Below, piece after piece: positions 45,916 through 56,295 of a DNA stretch of 64,000 nucleotides. The stretch lies in NCBI GenBank assembly GCA_963757065.1, contig CAVWQC010000007.1, positions 558,001 to 622,000 on the forward strand. The letters are read 5' to 3'. Numbering within the stretch: the stretch's first letter is position 1; each line of letters begins with the position of its first letter. The stretch is from PNON01 sp963757065. GTDB lineage: Bacteria; Chloroflexota; Anaerolineae; Anaerolineales; Anaerolineaceae. A model generated the notes under the pieces. The model was given only the letters and a program-made list of their open reading frames with translations, was not told the DNA's origin and ran no database searches. A program made the position numbers and the translations under genes.

Positions 45916-47049
45916 ATGACCAGAAAGTTATTTACCCTAGTGGCAATCGTTCTAGTGGCAAGCATGGCTCTTGCAGCATGTGCACCAGCCGCCACCCCGG
46001 CTCCCGTTGTGGAACCCCCGTTGCACCCGTTGAACCAGTTGCTCCTAGTAGAACCCACTGCGGTTCCCCCGATTGAGGCTCCTGTAGTAGAAGAACCCGT
46101 CTTAAAAATCTGTAATGTCAATGATATGGGTGGTGTTGATGATAAATCATTTAATGCTACTGCATGGAAGGGTGTCCAGGACGCTGAAGCTAAGTATGGA
46201 ATTAAAGGCTCTTTCCTTGAATCAGAGCAGCAGACAGATTACGAAAAAAATATAAACAGTTATCTTGTTGAAAAAGATTGTGCTCTCATCGTTGGGATTG
46301 GTTATAACATCAGTGCAGCAACCAAAGCAGCTGCTGAAGCAAATCCCGATCAAAAATTCGGAATAATTGATGATGCCTATGATCCTATCCTCCCGAATGT
46401 TGCAGCCAGCGTATACAACATTGATGAAGCCACTTACTTATTAGGATACTTGGCAGCCTCCCAGACTAAGACCGGAATCATTGGTACTTATGTTGGAATG
46501 GCATTCCCCTCCACCACTTCATTTATGGATGGTTTCTATATGGGCATGATGAAATACAATGAAGTCCATGGAACCACTGTAAAATTAATTGGTTGGGACC
46601 CCGCAGCTTACACTGGTCTCGAAGTAGGTAACTTCAGCGATGTTGATAAAGGAAAAACCATTACACTAGGTTTACTTGATGAAGGTGCTGATATCGTCAT
46701 GCCAGTAGCAGGACCAGTAGGTGCAGGAACTCTTGCGGCTGTTAAAGAGCGCAATGCATTGATGGTTGGTGTTGATACTGATTGGTCAGTTCTTTATGAT
46801 GAAGACTCTGCTTTCGTCCTCGGAAGCGCATTAAAGAACATGGATATGTGGTTGACTAACACTATTGGAACTGTTGTTGACGGTACTTATGCCGGTAACA
46901 CGTTTGTTGGTGATTTGGAAAACGGTGGTGTTGGCATAGCCGTTGGTGTTGACTTCAAGGATACAGTTGATCCAGCGATCCTTGCTGAAATCGAACAACT
47001 GAAAGCTGATATCATCGCCGGTACTATTGATGTAAAATATAAAAGATAA
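45916..47049 (+). CDS. BMP-family nucleoside ABC transporter substrate-binding lipoprotein
   Basis: 377 residues; ATG 45916 follows AAGAGGAGAAGACAA. Lipobox LAAC, a Pro/Val/Glu linker, then the BMP/PnrA fold: KICNVNDMGGVDDKSFNATA, YEKNINSYLVEKDCALIVGI, FGIIDDAYDPILPNVAASVY, IGTYVGMAFPSTTSFMDGFY and GVGIAVGVDFKDTVDPAI. Binds a nucleoside or related purine. In the linker, residues LHPLNQLLL interrupt an otherwise PVAPVEPVAP-like pattern, as if a one-base loss and a one-base gain cancel each other (see findings). First gene of a four-gene importer operon, separated from the ATPase gene by a perfect hairpin. Confidence 0.92.
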   Translation: MTRKLFTLVAIVLVASMALAACAPAATPAPVVEPPLHPLNQLLLVEPTAVPPIEAPVVEEPVLKICNVNDMGGVDDKSFNATAWKGVQDAEAKYGIKGSFLESEQQTDYEKNINSYLVEKDCALIVGIGYNISAATKAAAEANPDQKFGIIDDAYDPILPNVAASVYNIDEATYLLGYLAASQTKTGIIGTYVGMAFPSTTSFMDGFYMGMMKYNEVHGTTVKLIGWDPAAYTGLEVGNFSDVDKGKTITLGLLDEGADIVMPVAGPVGAGTLAAVKERNALMVGVDTDWSVLYDEDSAFVLGSALKNMDMWLTNTIGTVVDGTYAGNTFVGDLENGGVGIAVGVDFKDTVDPAILAEIEQLKADIIAGTIDVKYKR

Positions 47050-47067
47050 TAATCTAAAGTAAATGTT

Positions 47068-47099
47068 AAAAGCGAGTTGGCAATTGCCAACTCGCTTTT
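47068..47099 (+). terminator. Perfect 32-base palindrome between binding protein and ATPase genes
   Basis: AAAAGCGAGTTGGCAATT followed by its mirror GCCAACTCGCTTTT, 18 bases after the binding-protein stop. As in many binding-protein operons it probably lets only part of the transcription through, giving excess of the binding protein. Confidence 0.88.
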
Positions 47100-47143
47100 G
47101 ATAAATGCTATAATAATTTTACATTCATATATTAGGAGAATTT

Positions 47144-48706
47144 ATGACTCCTGTTCTGGAATTTAAGAACATAACTAAAATATTTCCAGGTGTCATCGCT
47201 AATAACCGTATCAGTTTTTCGCTTCAAAAAGGTGAAATTCTTGCTCTCCTTGGGGAAAATGGTGCCGGGAAGACCACGTTAATGAATATTCTTTATGGTC
47301 TTTATCAGCCTGACGATGGAGAAATTTTCCTGGAAGGGCAAAAAGTTACCTTCCATTCACCATCAGATGCCATTGAAAAAGGAATTGGAATGGTCCATCA
47401 GCATTTTATGTTGGTGCCAGTTTTTAATGTCGCAGAAAACGTAATGTTGGGAAAAGAAGATACAAGATATGGGGGTTTCCTTGATGAGAAAAAAACTGCT
47501 GATTCGATAATAAAAATATCTGAAGAGTATAAGTTTGAAGTAAATCCATATGATTATGTAAAAGATTTACCGGTTGGTGTACAACAAAGGGTGGAGATCA
47601 TAAAGCTGCTCTTTCGTGGTGCTGAGATATTGATATTTGATGAGCCTACAGCCGTTCTCACTCCACAAGAAGCAGATGATCTTTTTGTAATAATTCGCTC
47701 TATGGCGAAGCAGGGAAAATCGATTATTTTTATCACCCATAAATTACGTGAAGTTTTAGATCTTGCAGACCGGATAATTGTATTGCGTTTAGGGAAAGTC
47801 ATTGGAGAAACAAATCCAAAAGAAGCATCCCAGAATTTATTAGCGTCAATGATGGTCGGACGAGAAGTTGAATTGGAACTAAAGAAAACTAAACCAAAAA
47901 TAGGCGAAAAAATCCTATCGGTCAATAATCTTATTGTCACTGATAATAAAAAGCAAATAACTGTTAACGATGTATCTTTTGAAATCTTTGCCGGTGAAAT
48001 TTTGGGAGTTGCTGGTGTTCAAGGAAATGGACAGACCGAACTGGTTGAGGCACTTACCGGCCTAAGAAGTATCACAAAAGGCCAGATAATTATCCACGAT
48101 AATAATATTGAAAGAACAACTCCACGAAAGGTAACAGAAATGGGGGTTGCCCACATTCCAGAAGACCGCCAAAAAGTTGGCCTAGTACTGACTCTGCCTG
48201 TGATGGAAAATCTTGTATTATGCACCTTTTATCATCCGCCATTTTCAAAGCACAACATCATGGATTGGAAATTCATTGCTGATCATGCCTCCAAACTTAC
48301 CAAACAATACGATATAAGAACACCAGACATCTATACTAATGTTGGCACGTTATCCGGTGGGAATCAACAAAAAGTAATTGTCGCCAGAGAATTATCAAGA
48401 CCAATTGAATTGCTGGTAGCTTCCCAACCAACCAGAGGTTTAGATGTTGGATCTATAGAATATATTCATCATCAAATAATCCAAAAGAGGGACGAAGGTA
48501 TTGCAGTCCTATTGGTTTCTCCCGAACTTGATGAGATACTTCAACTTTCAGACCGTATTGCGGTAATGTTTCGCGGCAAAATTCTTTTGATAATCCCATC
48601 TGGAGTAGCGACAAAAGAGGATATTGGTCTTGTTATGGCAGGGATTATCCCTGATTCTTTGATATCATACGCAGTCCATAATAATATGGAAGAAGAGACA
48701 TCATGA
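47144..48706 (+). CDS. Nucleoside ABC transporter ATP-binding protein (two ABC domains)
   Basis: 520 residues, tandem ATPase. N-domain: Walker A ALLGENGAGKTT, signature LPVGVQQRVEIIKLL, Walker B ILIFDEPTAVLT. C-domain: degenerate Walker A VAGVQGNGQTELV, strong signature LSGGNQQKVIVARE and LLVASQPTRGLD, the usual asymmetry of YufO/RbsA-type sugar and nucleoside importers. Start ATG 47144 follows ATTAGGAGAATTT. Overlaps the first permease gene by ATGA. Confidence 0.93.
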   Translation: MTPVLEFKNITKIFPGVIANNRISFSLQKGEILALLGENGAGKTTLMNILYGLYQPDDGEIFLEGQKVTFHSPSDAIEKGIGMVHQHFMLVPVFNVAENVMLGKEDTRYGGFLDEKKTADSIIKISEEYKFEVNPYDYVKDLPVGVQQRVEIIKLLFRGAEILIFDEPTAVLTPQEADDLFVIIRSMAKQGKSIIFITHKLREVLDLADRIIVLRLGKVIGETNPKEASQNLLASMMVGREVELELKKTKPKIGEKILSVNNLIVTDNKKQITVNDVSFEIFAGEILGVAGVQGNGQTELVEALTGLRSITKGQIIIHDNNIERTTPRKVTEMGVAHIPEDRQKVGLVLTLPVMENLVLCTFYHPPFSKHNIMDWKFIADHASKLTKQYDIRTPDIYTNVGTLSGGNQQKVIVARELSRPIELLVASQPTRGLDVGSIEYIHHQIIQKRDEGIAVLLVSPELDEILQLSDRIAVMFRGKILLIIPSGVATKEDIGLVMAGIIPDSLISYAVHNNMEEETS

Positions 48707-50007
48707 ATAGTAATAATCCTAAGAAACCAAATGTTGGCGAAATATTTCTTGATGAGCTAAAGAAAAGCTTTACACCCAAGGAAAAGAAAAAAACATTTTG
48801 GCAATCACTTCTAATTCCGTTCCTTGCGATCATAACAGGATTAATTTTTGGTGCAATCTTTAATGTCATAACAAATGTAGAAGTATATTCTGCCTTTAAG
48901 ACTTCTTTCCTCAGTGGGCTCAGTATGGCCTGGAAGACAGCTTCTGTTTCTTATATAGCTTTATTCCAGGGGGCTATCGGAACTCCACACAAAATTATTG
49001 AGGCATTACAATCAAAAGATCAGGCTTTATTAATTGCTGCTTTTGCTCCGATCCTTGAAAGTTTGGTTGCGACGACGCCGTATATTTTCGGTGGCCTTGC
49101 AGTAGCATTGGGGTTTAAATCAGGTGTCTTTAATATCGGAGCTGAAGGACAGATCTTCATCGGAGCATCGACCTCTGTTTTTGTGGGTTATTACTTCACT
49201 GGATTACCAGCAATAATCCATATTCCATTTGCACTACTTGCGGGTGCATTAGGCGGTGCGCTGTGGGGTTTTATCCCTGGTTGGTTAAAAGCAAAAACAG
49301 GAGGTCATGAAGTCATCAATACAATCATGATGAACTATATTGCTTTTTTCCTAAATGACTTTCTTCTCCGTGGTCCAATGAGGAAAGAAGGTACTTTTCA
49401 ACCAGTCAGTCCGGTTATTCAACAATCGGCAGAATTACCAAAGTTGTTCCCTTACCCCATCCGGTTCCATATCGGTTTTTTTATAGCTATTGCTTTTATC
49501 TTTATTGTTTATTTCTTTTTATTCAAAACGACTTGGGGACTCAACCTTCGAATGGTAGGTGCAAACCCACATGCTGCTAAGTATGCTGGAATAAATGTAC
49601 CGAATTATACGATGCTTGCAATGACACTTTCAGGTGCGTTGGCTGGGTTAGCTGGGGCGAATGAAGTCCTTGGAGTTAACCACAGCCTGTATGTCGCTTT
49701 TTCATCAGGTTACGGATTTGACAGTATTGCATTAGCTTTATTAGGAAATAATAATCCATTTGGTGTTGGTTTAGCTGCCTTATTGTTTGGTACTTTGCAA
49801 AATGGAGCAACTAAAATGCAGATGGACGCTGCTACTCCGGTCGAAATTATTTCGATTATTCAGGCGATGATTTTGATGTTTATCGCTGCCCCGGCAATTG
49901 TGCGAACAATATTCAGGTTACGTGATCCCAAACAAAAAGACTTAGAGGACACTTCTGCAAGACTGGGAGGAGAGGAAAAAAATGCAAAAAAGCCTATCAG
50001 TCTCTAG
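48703..50007 (+). CDS. Nucleoside ABC transporter permease (YufP-like)
   Basis: 434 residues. Long cytosolic N-terminus, then eight or nine helices of the BPD_transp_2 family: KSGVFNIGAEGQIFIGASTS, GGHEVINTIMMNYIAFFLND, TTWGLNLRMVGANPHAAKYA and NNNPFGVGLAALLFGTLQNG. C-terminal charged tail. The last 26 bases overlap the second permease gene. Confidence 0.93.
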   Translation: MNSNNPKKPNVGEIFLDELKKSFTPKEKKKTFWQSLLIPFLAIITGLIFGAIFNVITNVEVYSAFKTSFLSGLSMAWKTASVSYIALFQGAIGTPHKIIEALQSKDQALLIAAFAPILESLVATTPYIFGGLAVALGFKSGVFNIGAEGQIFIGASTSVFVGYYFTGLPAIIHIPFALLAGALGGALWGFIPGWLKAKTGGHEVINTIMMNYIAFFLNDFLLRGPMRKEGTFQPVSPVIQQSAELPKLFPYPIRFHIGFFIAIAFIFIVYFFLFKTTWGLNLRMVGANPHAAKYAGINVPNYTMLAMTLSGALAGLAGANEVLGVNHSLYVAFSSGYGFDSIALALLGNNNPFGVGLAALLFGTLQNGATKMQMDAATPVEIISIIQAMILMFIAAPAIVRTIFRLRDPKQKDLEDTSARLGGEEKNAKKPISL

Positions 50008-51254
50008 AGCAAAATATGTCGAAACTTCCAAGACAAAGCAAATTATCCTTGGAATCGTTTTTATTCTTATCGGATTACTGATACACATAATATTTACCAG
50101 AAACCTAAATCCGTCTCAAATTACGACTTTTGGCTTGAATCCCGGAGGGCAAGAAAAGATACTTCTTGATTGGAAAGTAAATTCTTTTTATACACTCCTT
50201 ACCTTTTCTATAATTTGTTTAATTCTTGGAGTGATACAAATAATAAAAGGATTCCAACGGTGGACTAATCCCATTCTTGGCGTTTTAATATTCTTCTTTA
50301 TTTTTGGCTTTCTGGTTTGGGGGGCAGCAGATAAATCATTAAACCTTGTCGGTTTACTTATGACCACAATGCAAAGAGCAGTTCCCATTACACTGGGAGC
50401 ATTTGCAGGTATCTTATGCGAAAGATCAGGTGTTGTTAACATCGCAATCGAAGGAATGATGTTAGCAGGTGCATTGACTGCAACAATCGTTGGTTCAGTT
50501 ACCCATAACCTGTGGCTTGGGGTACTAGCTGGTATGCTAACTGGCTCATTAATGGCTTTATTATTAGCGGTGCTTTCAATAAAATACAAGACAAATCAGA
50601 TTATTGCAGGGACTGTGATCAATATATTGTCCATGGGGCTAACATCCTATATTTCAGCTAGATTCATTCAAGTTTACCAATCATTAAATAGTCCAGGGAC
50701 TTTTCCTGTTTGGAAGATACCGCTGTTGTCAAAAATTCCCATTATTGGGCCGGTCTTCTTTCAAAATAGTATGTTTGTGTATGCAATGTTAATTCTTATG
50801 TTTGTTATCCACTTTGCATTATTTTATACAAGGTGGGGATTACGCGTCAGAGCAGTAGGTGAACATCCAAAGGCAGCTGACACATTAGGGATTAATGTGT
50901 TCAAAACAAGATATATCGCAGTTCTGCTTGGAGGTCTCATGGCTGGTCTTGGGGGTGCGTTTTTTACCCTTGGGTCTGTAGGCCGTTTTGATAAATTAAT
51001 GACTTCGGGAAAAGGTTTTATAGGTCTTGCAGCGATGCTCTTTGGAAATTACACCCCTATTGGTTCTTTTAGTGCCGGGATGTTATTCGGTTTTGCGGAC
51101 TCTCTGGGAACACGTTTATCGATACTGAATGTGCCAATTCATTCTGATTTTCTGCTTAATGGCTCCTTACATCGCCACGATGATCTTGCTTGCCGGTGTG
51201 GTTGGCAAGAGTCAACCACCCGCAGCAGATGGGGAACCTTACGAAAAAGGGTAA
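49982..51254 (+). CDS. Nucleoside ABC transporter permease (YufQ-like), frameshifted at 3' end
   Basis: 423 residues after correction. Helices of the BPD_transp_2 family with ILCERSGVVNIAIEGMMLAG, YKTNQIIAGTVINILSMGLT, TRWGLRVRAVGEHPKAADTL and GLGGAFFTLGSVGRF. In the uninterrupted frame it runs into an unlikely basic tail after SDFLLNGSLHRH. Dropping one A at 51158-51159 gives FLLMAPYIATMILLAGVVGK, then PPAADGEPYEKG and TAA at 51252, the family's standard ending. The start ATG 49982 lies in the 3' end of the upstream permease gene. Confidence 0.9.
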
Positions 51255-51265
51255 AGTATAAGTTC

Positions 51266-51310
51266 AATAAACAAAAGAAGGCGACCTCAAATCACCTTCT
51301 TTTGTTTATT
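51266..51310. terminator. Bidirectional terminator after the importer operon
   Basis: AATAAACAAAAGAAGG (51266-51281) and CCTTCTTTTGTTTATT (51295-51310), perfect 16-bp stem between convergent genes. Confidence 0.92.
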
Positions 51311-51321
51311 ACTTCACTGAA

Positions 51322-52479
51322 TTAATACTTCCCGAATTCTTCCACTGCATCCACCATGGCTAGAATATTCTCAGGCGGGACTTCGTCCATGATGGTATGT
51401 ACCGAAGCCACCATAAATCCACCACCTGGAGCCATGATATCGATCACCCGTTTCACCTCATTGCGAACATCCTGAATTGTTCCATGCGGCAATATATGAT
51501 GTGTATCAACAGCTCCACAGAAGGTCAGTTTATCCCCGAACCTGGATTTTAATTCCGGCAGGTTGGCCATTTTTCCGGCAGAGGTTTGGATCGGATTCAA
51601 GATATCCACACCGATCTCAATGAAGTCAGGGATCAGGTCAAAAACATCACCATCGGTATGGAAAAAGACTTTTGCTTTGGTGCGTTCCTTAATAAACGAG
51701 ATGTAATCAGCATGAATGGGTTTAAGGATTCTTCTGTACATCTTAGGTGACATTAATAGGGATTCTTGTGTGCCGATGTCATCGCCTATTTTGATAATAT
51801 CCAAATTATCACCGGCAGCATCCAGGAAATGACCCATCAAGGTCTTGCACAACTCAGCTATCTTTTTTAATAATGCTTCGGCAAATTCCGGTTCCATTGC
51901 CAGGTTTAATAAAAATGTATCCATCCCCTGCATGGCAAAAGCGCGTTCAAGCGGGAAGAGCAGCCAGGGAGTTCCAATAATGGCATACTGATTTTGGCTT
52001 GCCAGCTTATTGACTTCTTCTTTAACATGCGCAACTCTGGATGGATCATCCATATCCGGCCAGGGGTAGTTTTCGATTTCTTTTATTGTTTTTGCATCCC
52101 GCATGGGATGAATACCCGGGAACCAAACGCCGGGTTCCACCTCGCTTTGCCCGCTGCCCCAGTCATCCATAAATGGCGAGTGGGCAGGCCTGGCTTTATT
52201 TCGATCATATATCCATTGAGGATAACGATCCAGCACTCCCCTCGCATCTCCATGCAGGCGTTGAAGTATGGCCTCATCCGGTAAAACAGTTCCAAGCTCA
52301 GGCCAATCATAGATATATTGATCTGCCGTTTCAATCCCAAGCAGCTTCTTCAATCCAACATATGGTGGATGTTTCATACTGGTCGTATTACTGGTTCCGA
52401 TAATGATCGGTACCCGATCAGGTTCTTTATGGTTTATCGCTGTCAAGACCCGCTCTCGTGAAGTCATCCTCATAGTCAC
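51322..52479 (-). CDS. Uroporphyrinogen decarboxylase-like (corrinoid methyltransferase) family protein
   Basis: 385 residues, URO-D fold. TSRERVLTAINHKEPDRVPI is the classic opening of the MtaA/CmuA-like branch, followed by FHTDGDVFDLIPDFIEIGVD, ILNPIQTSAGKMANLPELKS, LTFCGAVDTHHILPHGT and GGGFMVASVHTIMDEVPPEN. These motifs belong to URO-D-like proteins that move methyl groups in corrinoid systems rather than to heme-pathway HemE. His and Cys in FCGAVDTHH could bind zinc. No corrinoid protein is next to it, so substrate is unknown. Monocistronic, overlapping region upstream is a 220-base promoter gap. Confidence 0.87.
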   Translation of the reverse strand: MTMRMTSRERVLTAINHKEPDRVPIIIGTSNTTSMKHPPYVGLKKLLGIETADQYIYDWPELGTVLPDEAILQRLHGDARGVLDRYPQWIYDRNKARPAHSPFMDDWGSGQSEVEPGVWFPGIHPMRDAKTIKEIENYPWPDMDDPSRVAHVKEEVNKLASQNQYAIIGTPWLLFPLERAFAMQGMDTFLLNLAMEPEFAEALLKKIAELCKTLMGHFLDAAGDNLDIIKIGDDIGTQESLLMSPKMYRRILKPIHADYISFIKERTKAKVFFHTDGDVFDLIPDFIEIGVDILNPIQTSAGKMANLPELKSRFGDKLTFCGAVDTHHILPHGTIQDVRNEVKRVIDIMAPGGGFMVASVHTIMDEVPPENILAMVDAVEEFGKY

Positions 52480-52699
52480 CTCAATAATATTAAGAATTAA
52501 GAAAATTATAGCATGCTGTCCCGGTTAACATGAATTGATCATTTTGATCCAACTGAAACTATTTATCCTTCTTTACGTATACTTATTGAGGGAAAATGCG
52601 AGTTGCTTGCTAATAGAAAAGTTAGTCTTATAATCAGGTATTCCTTGAAATAATAATAAATATTGAATTTACAATCTACTCAATCGTCAGGATCAAATT

Positions 52700-53605
52700 A
52701 TGCCAACTATCGAAATCAAGAACATTTCCAAGTCATTTGGTTCAAATAAAGTTGTGGATGACGTATCATTTGAAGTTGAAGACGGAGAAATATTTGGTCT
52801 GCTTGGACCAAATGGAGCCGGAAAAACTACAATCATCAGGATCTTATTGGATATATTTACCCCGGATTCCGGAACTATTTCGATACTGGGCAGTACGATG
52901 ACCGAAGCAAAAAAAGATTTGATCGGTTATCTTCCTGAAGAAAGAGGTTTATATCAGGATATTCCACTCGAACGGTGCCTTGTTTACCTGGCCACATTAA
53001 AAGGGATGAGCAATACTGAAGCGGTAAAAAAGGTTGCCATATGGATGGAAGAATTTGACCTTTCAGCACATTCACGGAAGAAGGTAAAAGAATTAAGTAA
53101 AGGTATGCAGCAGAAAGCACAATTGATCGCCACACTTGTTCATGAACCACGGATCGTGATCATCGATGAACCATTTAGTGCTCTTGATCCGGTCAATACA
53201 CAGATGGTGAAAGATGTTTTAAGGAAATTGCGTCAAAAAGGCATCACGATCGTTATGTGCACACATCAGATGCATCAGGTGGAGGAACTTTGTGATCGTC
53301 TGGTTTTGATTGATCATGGAAAGATCATGCTGTACGGAAAGTTGCGAGATATACAAGAAGACTATGCGGGACACGATATTCTCTTAAGGACCAAAAATGA
53401 GTTACCTGAATTGAAGGGGATAACCATTCTCGAAAAAATCAATGGGGGAACCTACCGCATAGGCTTACCACCAAACACCAAACCTCAGCAGTTCCTTCGG
53501 GACCTGGTTGAGCAAAATATTGATGTTGAACAATTCGAAATCGCTGTCCCCACGCTGGATGAGATATTTATTCAGGTCGTCAACCAGGAAACTTCGCTCA
53601 GGTGA
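52700..53605 (+). CDS. ABC transporter ATP-binding protein (NatA-like)
   Basis: 301 residues. Walker A GLLGPNGAGKTT, signature ELSKGMQQKAQLIATL, Walker B IVIIDEPFSALDP and switch His in VMCTHQMHQVEELC. The C-terminal extension with AVPTLDEIFIQVVNQE is typical of NatA/YhaQ-type exporters. First gene of a three-gene operon with two large permeases; gap to the next start is 4 bases. Confidence 0.93.
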   Translation: MPTIEIKNISKSFGSNKVVDDVSFEVEDGEIFGLLGPNGAGKTTIIRILLDIFTPDSGTISILGSTMTEAKKDLIGYLPEERGLYQDIPLERCLVYLATLKGMSNTEAVKKVAIWMEEFDLSAHSRKKVKELSKGMQQKAQLIATLVHEPRIVIIDEPFSALDPVNTQMVKDVLRKLRQKGITIVMCTHQMHQVEELCDRLVLIDHGKIMLYGKLRDIQEDYAGHDILLRTKNELPELKGITILEKINGGTYRIGLPPNTKPQQFLRDLVEQNIDVEQFEIAVPTLDEIFIQVVNQETSLR

Positions 53606-53609
53606 ACCG

Positions 53610-54824
53610 ATGAACAAAATTTGGTTGATATTTAAGCACGAATATACACGCCATGTGATGCGTAAACGGTTCATTATTACAGTATTTTCGATGCCCCTGT
53701 TTATTGGGGTCATGATGGTGGCTAGCATTGCTTCCTCGATGATGAGCATCAACCGGTCTCCAGTTGGATTTGTAAACCAATCTGATGTGCTAAACGGCTT
53801 CACCCCCGATCCACCCAAAAAAGAATTCCTGCAAACCGAAGTTGAGTTTATTGAATTTGATTCCGAATCAAAAGCCGAAACTGCATTGGAAAATAAATCC
53901 ATTCAAGCTTATTTTGTGCTCGATACTGATAACAACGATACCTTAAATGCGCAGCTTGTATATTACAAATTTCCTGCTAATAGCATACAAGAGCAATTTT
54001 CAGATCAAGTTAAGCAGTATTTGATCAAGTCTCAACCCGCAGCAGTAGTGACCCGGTTGACTGAAGGGTTCCATATGACCTTGTTATCAGCGGACGGCAG
54101 CCGAAAAATGGGGGAAAATGATTGGATAAACTATGTTGTCCTTTTCGGCACAGGAATACTATTCATTGTGGTTTTGTTTACCAGTTCCGGGTATCTTATG
54201 TCGGCACTGGTCGAAGAGAAAGAAAACCGAACGATGGAAATCCTGATCACTTCAGTCTCGCCGGATCAACTGATGGCTGGAAAAGTATTGGGTAATTTAA
54301 GTGTCGGCCTAACGCAAATGTCAGTTTGGATCATCACATTAATCCTGGGATATTTAATCGGGAAAAGCCAATTCAATTGGCTGCAGAATTTACATATCAG
54401 CCCGGGGGAGATACTCACCCTTGCAGCGGTAATGCTTCCCGGGTTTATTCTGGTAGCTGCATTAATGGCCATGTTGGGCACGACAGTGACAGAAGCAAGG
54501 GAAGCACAGCAAATGTCAGGGTTGATCACACTGCCAGTTGTTGCACCTTATTGGATATCCACTCCAATTATCATGAATCCAAATGGAAGCCTGGCTGTAG
54601 CTTTAAGCTTCTTCCCCTTGACTGCACCTGTAACCATGAGCATCAGGACTGCGATGTCTGTTGTGCCAATTTGGCAGGTTACCCTTAGTTCGGCAATCCT
54701 CTTCTTAACCGCAGCTGGAGCTATCTGGCTCTCCGCTCGTGCTTACCGACTGGGTATGGTCCGATATGGTAAAAAAGTATCATTGAGAGAGTTGATCGGC
54801 AAGCAAGGGGGCAGACATGCGTAA
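53610..54824 (+). CDS. ABC-2 family permease (NatB/YhaP-like), first of a pair
   Basis: 404 residues from ATG 53610. The first helix (FIITVFSMPLFIGVMMVASI) is followed by a large extracellular domain of about 140 residues, then five or six helices including IVVLFTSSGYLMSALVEEKE, NRTMEILITSVSPDQLMAGK (the conserved NatB motif) and EAREAQQMSGLITLPVVAPY. Exporter of unknown substrate. Overlaps the next permease gene by 8 bases. Confidence 0.9.
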   Translation: MNKIWLIFKHEYTRHVMRKRFIITVFSMPLFIGVMMVASIASSMMSINRSPVGFVNQSDVLNGFTPDPPKKEFLQTEVEFIEFDSESKAETALENKSIQAYFVLDTDNNDTLNAQLVYYKFPANSIQEQFSDQVKQYLIKSQPAAVVTRLTEGFHMTLLSADGSRKMGENDWINYVVLFGTGILFIVVLFTSSGYLMSALVEEKENRTMEILITSVSPDQLMAGKVLGNLSVGLTQMSVWIITLILGYLIGKSQFNWLQNLHISPGEILTLAAVMLPGFILVAALMAMLGTTVTEAREAQQMSGLITLPVVAPYWISTPIIMNPNGSLAVALSFFPLTAPVTMSIRTAMSVVPIWQVTLSSAILFLTAAGAIWLSARAYRLGMVRYGKKVSLRELIGKQGGRHA

Positions 54825-56040
54825 AACAATGCTGGTTCTTCTCAATGAGTTCGTAACAACAGTTATTCGCCCATCTTTCCTCTTTTCTTTGTTCGGGTTA
54901 CCAATTATTGCAGCATTAATTTTTGGCATCATTGGAATGATTAACCGGAATCAACCGGGTCAAGTGGAAAATTATTTTTCACCTGCTGTGGACGTTTTAC
55001 CTTCAGGATTTCTCGATCATAGCGGGATTATTATCCAGAACAATATTGACCCCCTGTTAATCCAATATGACAATGAAGAATTGCTGAAAGAAGATCTTTC
55101 AGCAGGAAAGATCAGCGGTTACTATATCATTCCAACCGATTACCTGCAGACTGGTGAAATAACGTATATCAGGGAAGATTTCAACCCGCTCACAGCATTT
55201 GAACAATCCGGGAAATTTGAGCAGTTGATCGAGAAAAATCTATTAGCAAACGATCCGGGTCTGGCGGAACGATATATCCAACCTCTGACCATAGAAAATG
55301 TGAATAAGAACCCGGAACCGGAACAAGCACAGGAAAGTGCGTTAAGTATCTTGCTGCCAACTGGTGTGACTGTACTTTTTTATATTATATTAGTATCAGC
55401 TTCCACACTATTGCTCCAAAGTATCACAAAAGAAAAAGAGAACCGGGTACTTGAGATACTATTATCTTCCATGACAACCGGTCAAATGTTAACTGGAAAG
55501 ATAATAGCTTTGGGATTGGTTGGGCTTCTACAGACAGGAGTCTGGATAGGGGCAAGTGTCATCATGCTTGGAGCGGGACAGCAAGCAAGCATGGTTCCAA
55601 TGGATGCCATAATACCTGGTTCCTTCATCGTCTGGGCATTAGTATTTTTCCTGGGTGGGTACCTTCTTTATGCAAGCCTGATGGCTGGAGTAGGTGCAAT
55701 GGTACCCAACTTGAGAGAGGCATCACAGGCAACCTCAATGGTCATCATGCCAATGATCGTGCCTTTGGTGATGATGAGCAACCTGATTCAGGATCCCAAT
55801 GGAGCATTTGCCGTTGCCTTAAGTTTCATTCCACTTACATCACCTGTGGCGATGCTTACCCGAATGGCAGTCGATGAAATACCGATCTGGCAGGTCCTTC
55901 TTTCAGCTGGAGTGTTGATCCTTTTTGCTGTATGGGTGATCCGGGTGATATCAGTTTTATTTAGAGGCCAGGTTATTCTTGCAGGGCAGCCATTTAGCCG
56001 GACCCGGTTTTTAAAGGCACTGATCGGTAAGATTGATTAA
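54817..56040 (+). CDS. ABC-2 family permease (NatB/YhaP-like), second of a pair
   Basis: 407 residues, paralogue of the upstream permease with the same plan: first helix PSFLFSLFGLPIIAALIFGI, large outer domain, then helices with ASTLLLQSITKEKENRVLEI, LLSSMTTGQMLTGKIIALG and LREASQATSMVIMPMIVPLV. The two permeases probably heterodimerise with the NatA-like ATPase. Extracellular domains differ strongly. No regulator is adjacent. Confidence 0.9.
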   Translation: MRKTMLVLLNEFVTTVIRPSFLFSLFGLPIIAALIFGIIGMINRNQPGQVENYFSPAVDVLPSGFLDHSGIIIQNNIDPLLIQYDNEELLKEDLSAGKISGYYIIPTDYLQTGEITYIREDFNPLTAFEQSGKFEQLIEKNLLANDPGLAERYIQPLTIENVNKNPEPEQAQESALSILLPTGVTVLFYIILVSASTLLLQSITKEKENRVLEILLSSMTTGQMLTGKIIALGLVGLLQTGVWIGASVIMLGAGQQASMVPMDAIIPGSFIVWALVFFLGGYLLYASLMAGVGAMVPNLREASQATSMVIMPMIVPLVMMSNLIQDPNGAFAVALSFIPLTSPVAMLTRMAVDEIPIWQVLLSAGVLILFAVWVIRVISVLFRGQVILAGQPFSRTRFLKALIGKID

Positions 56041-56295
56041 ATTTGGTTATCTCTTACCATCAGTGATGGTTGATTGAAATATAATTAGATTGAAGCTAAA
56101 TATCAACATCAATGCGATGAAAACCAGGTATTTTTCCTACCGAAAAACCATTTGAAGCTACTCAGCTTGAAACATTCCAGAACTTGTGGAACTATTTATT
56201 GCATATTACGTCAATATGGTATATTAAGAACATTAGCCTGGATGACATCATATATATATTTACTACTGAAAGTATCCGGCTAATGGAGTTTTCAT

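Noticed and set aside
51322..52479. HemE of the heme pathway
   Set aside because: The opening and middle motifs fit the corrinoid methyltransferase-like branch of the URO-D family, and no other heme genes are nearby.
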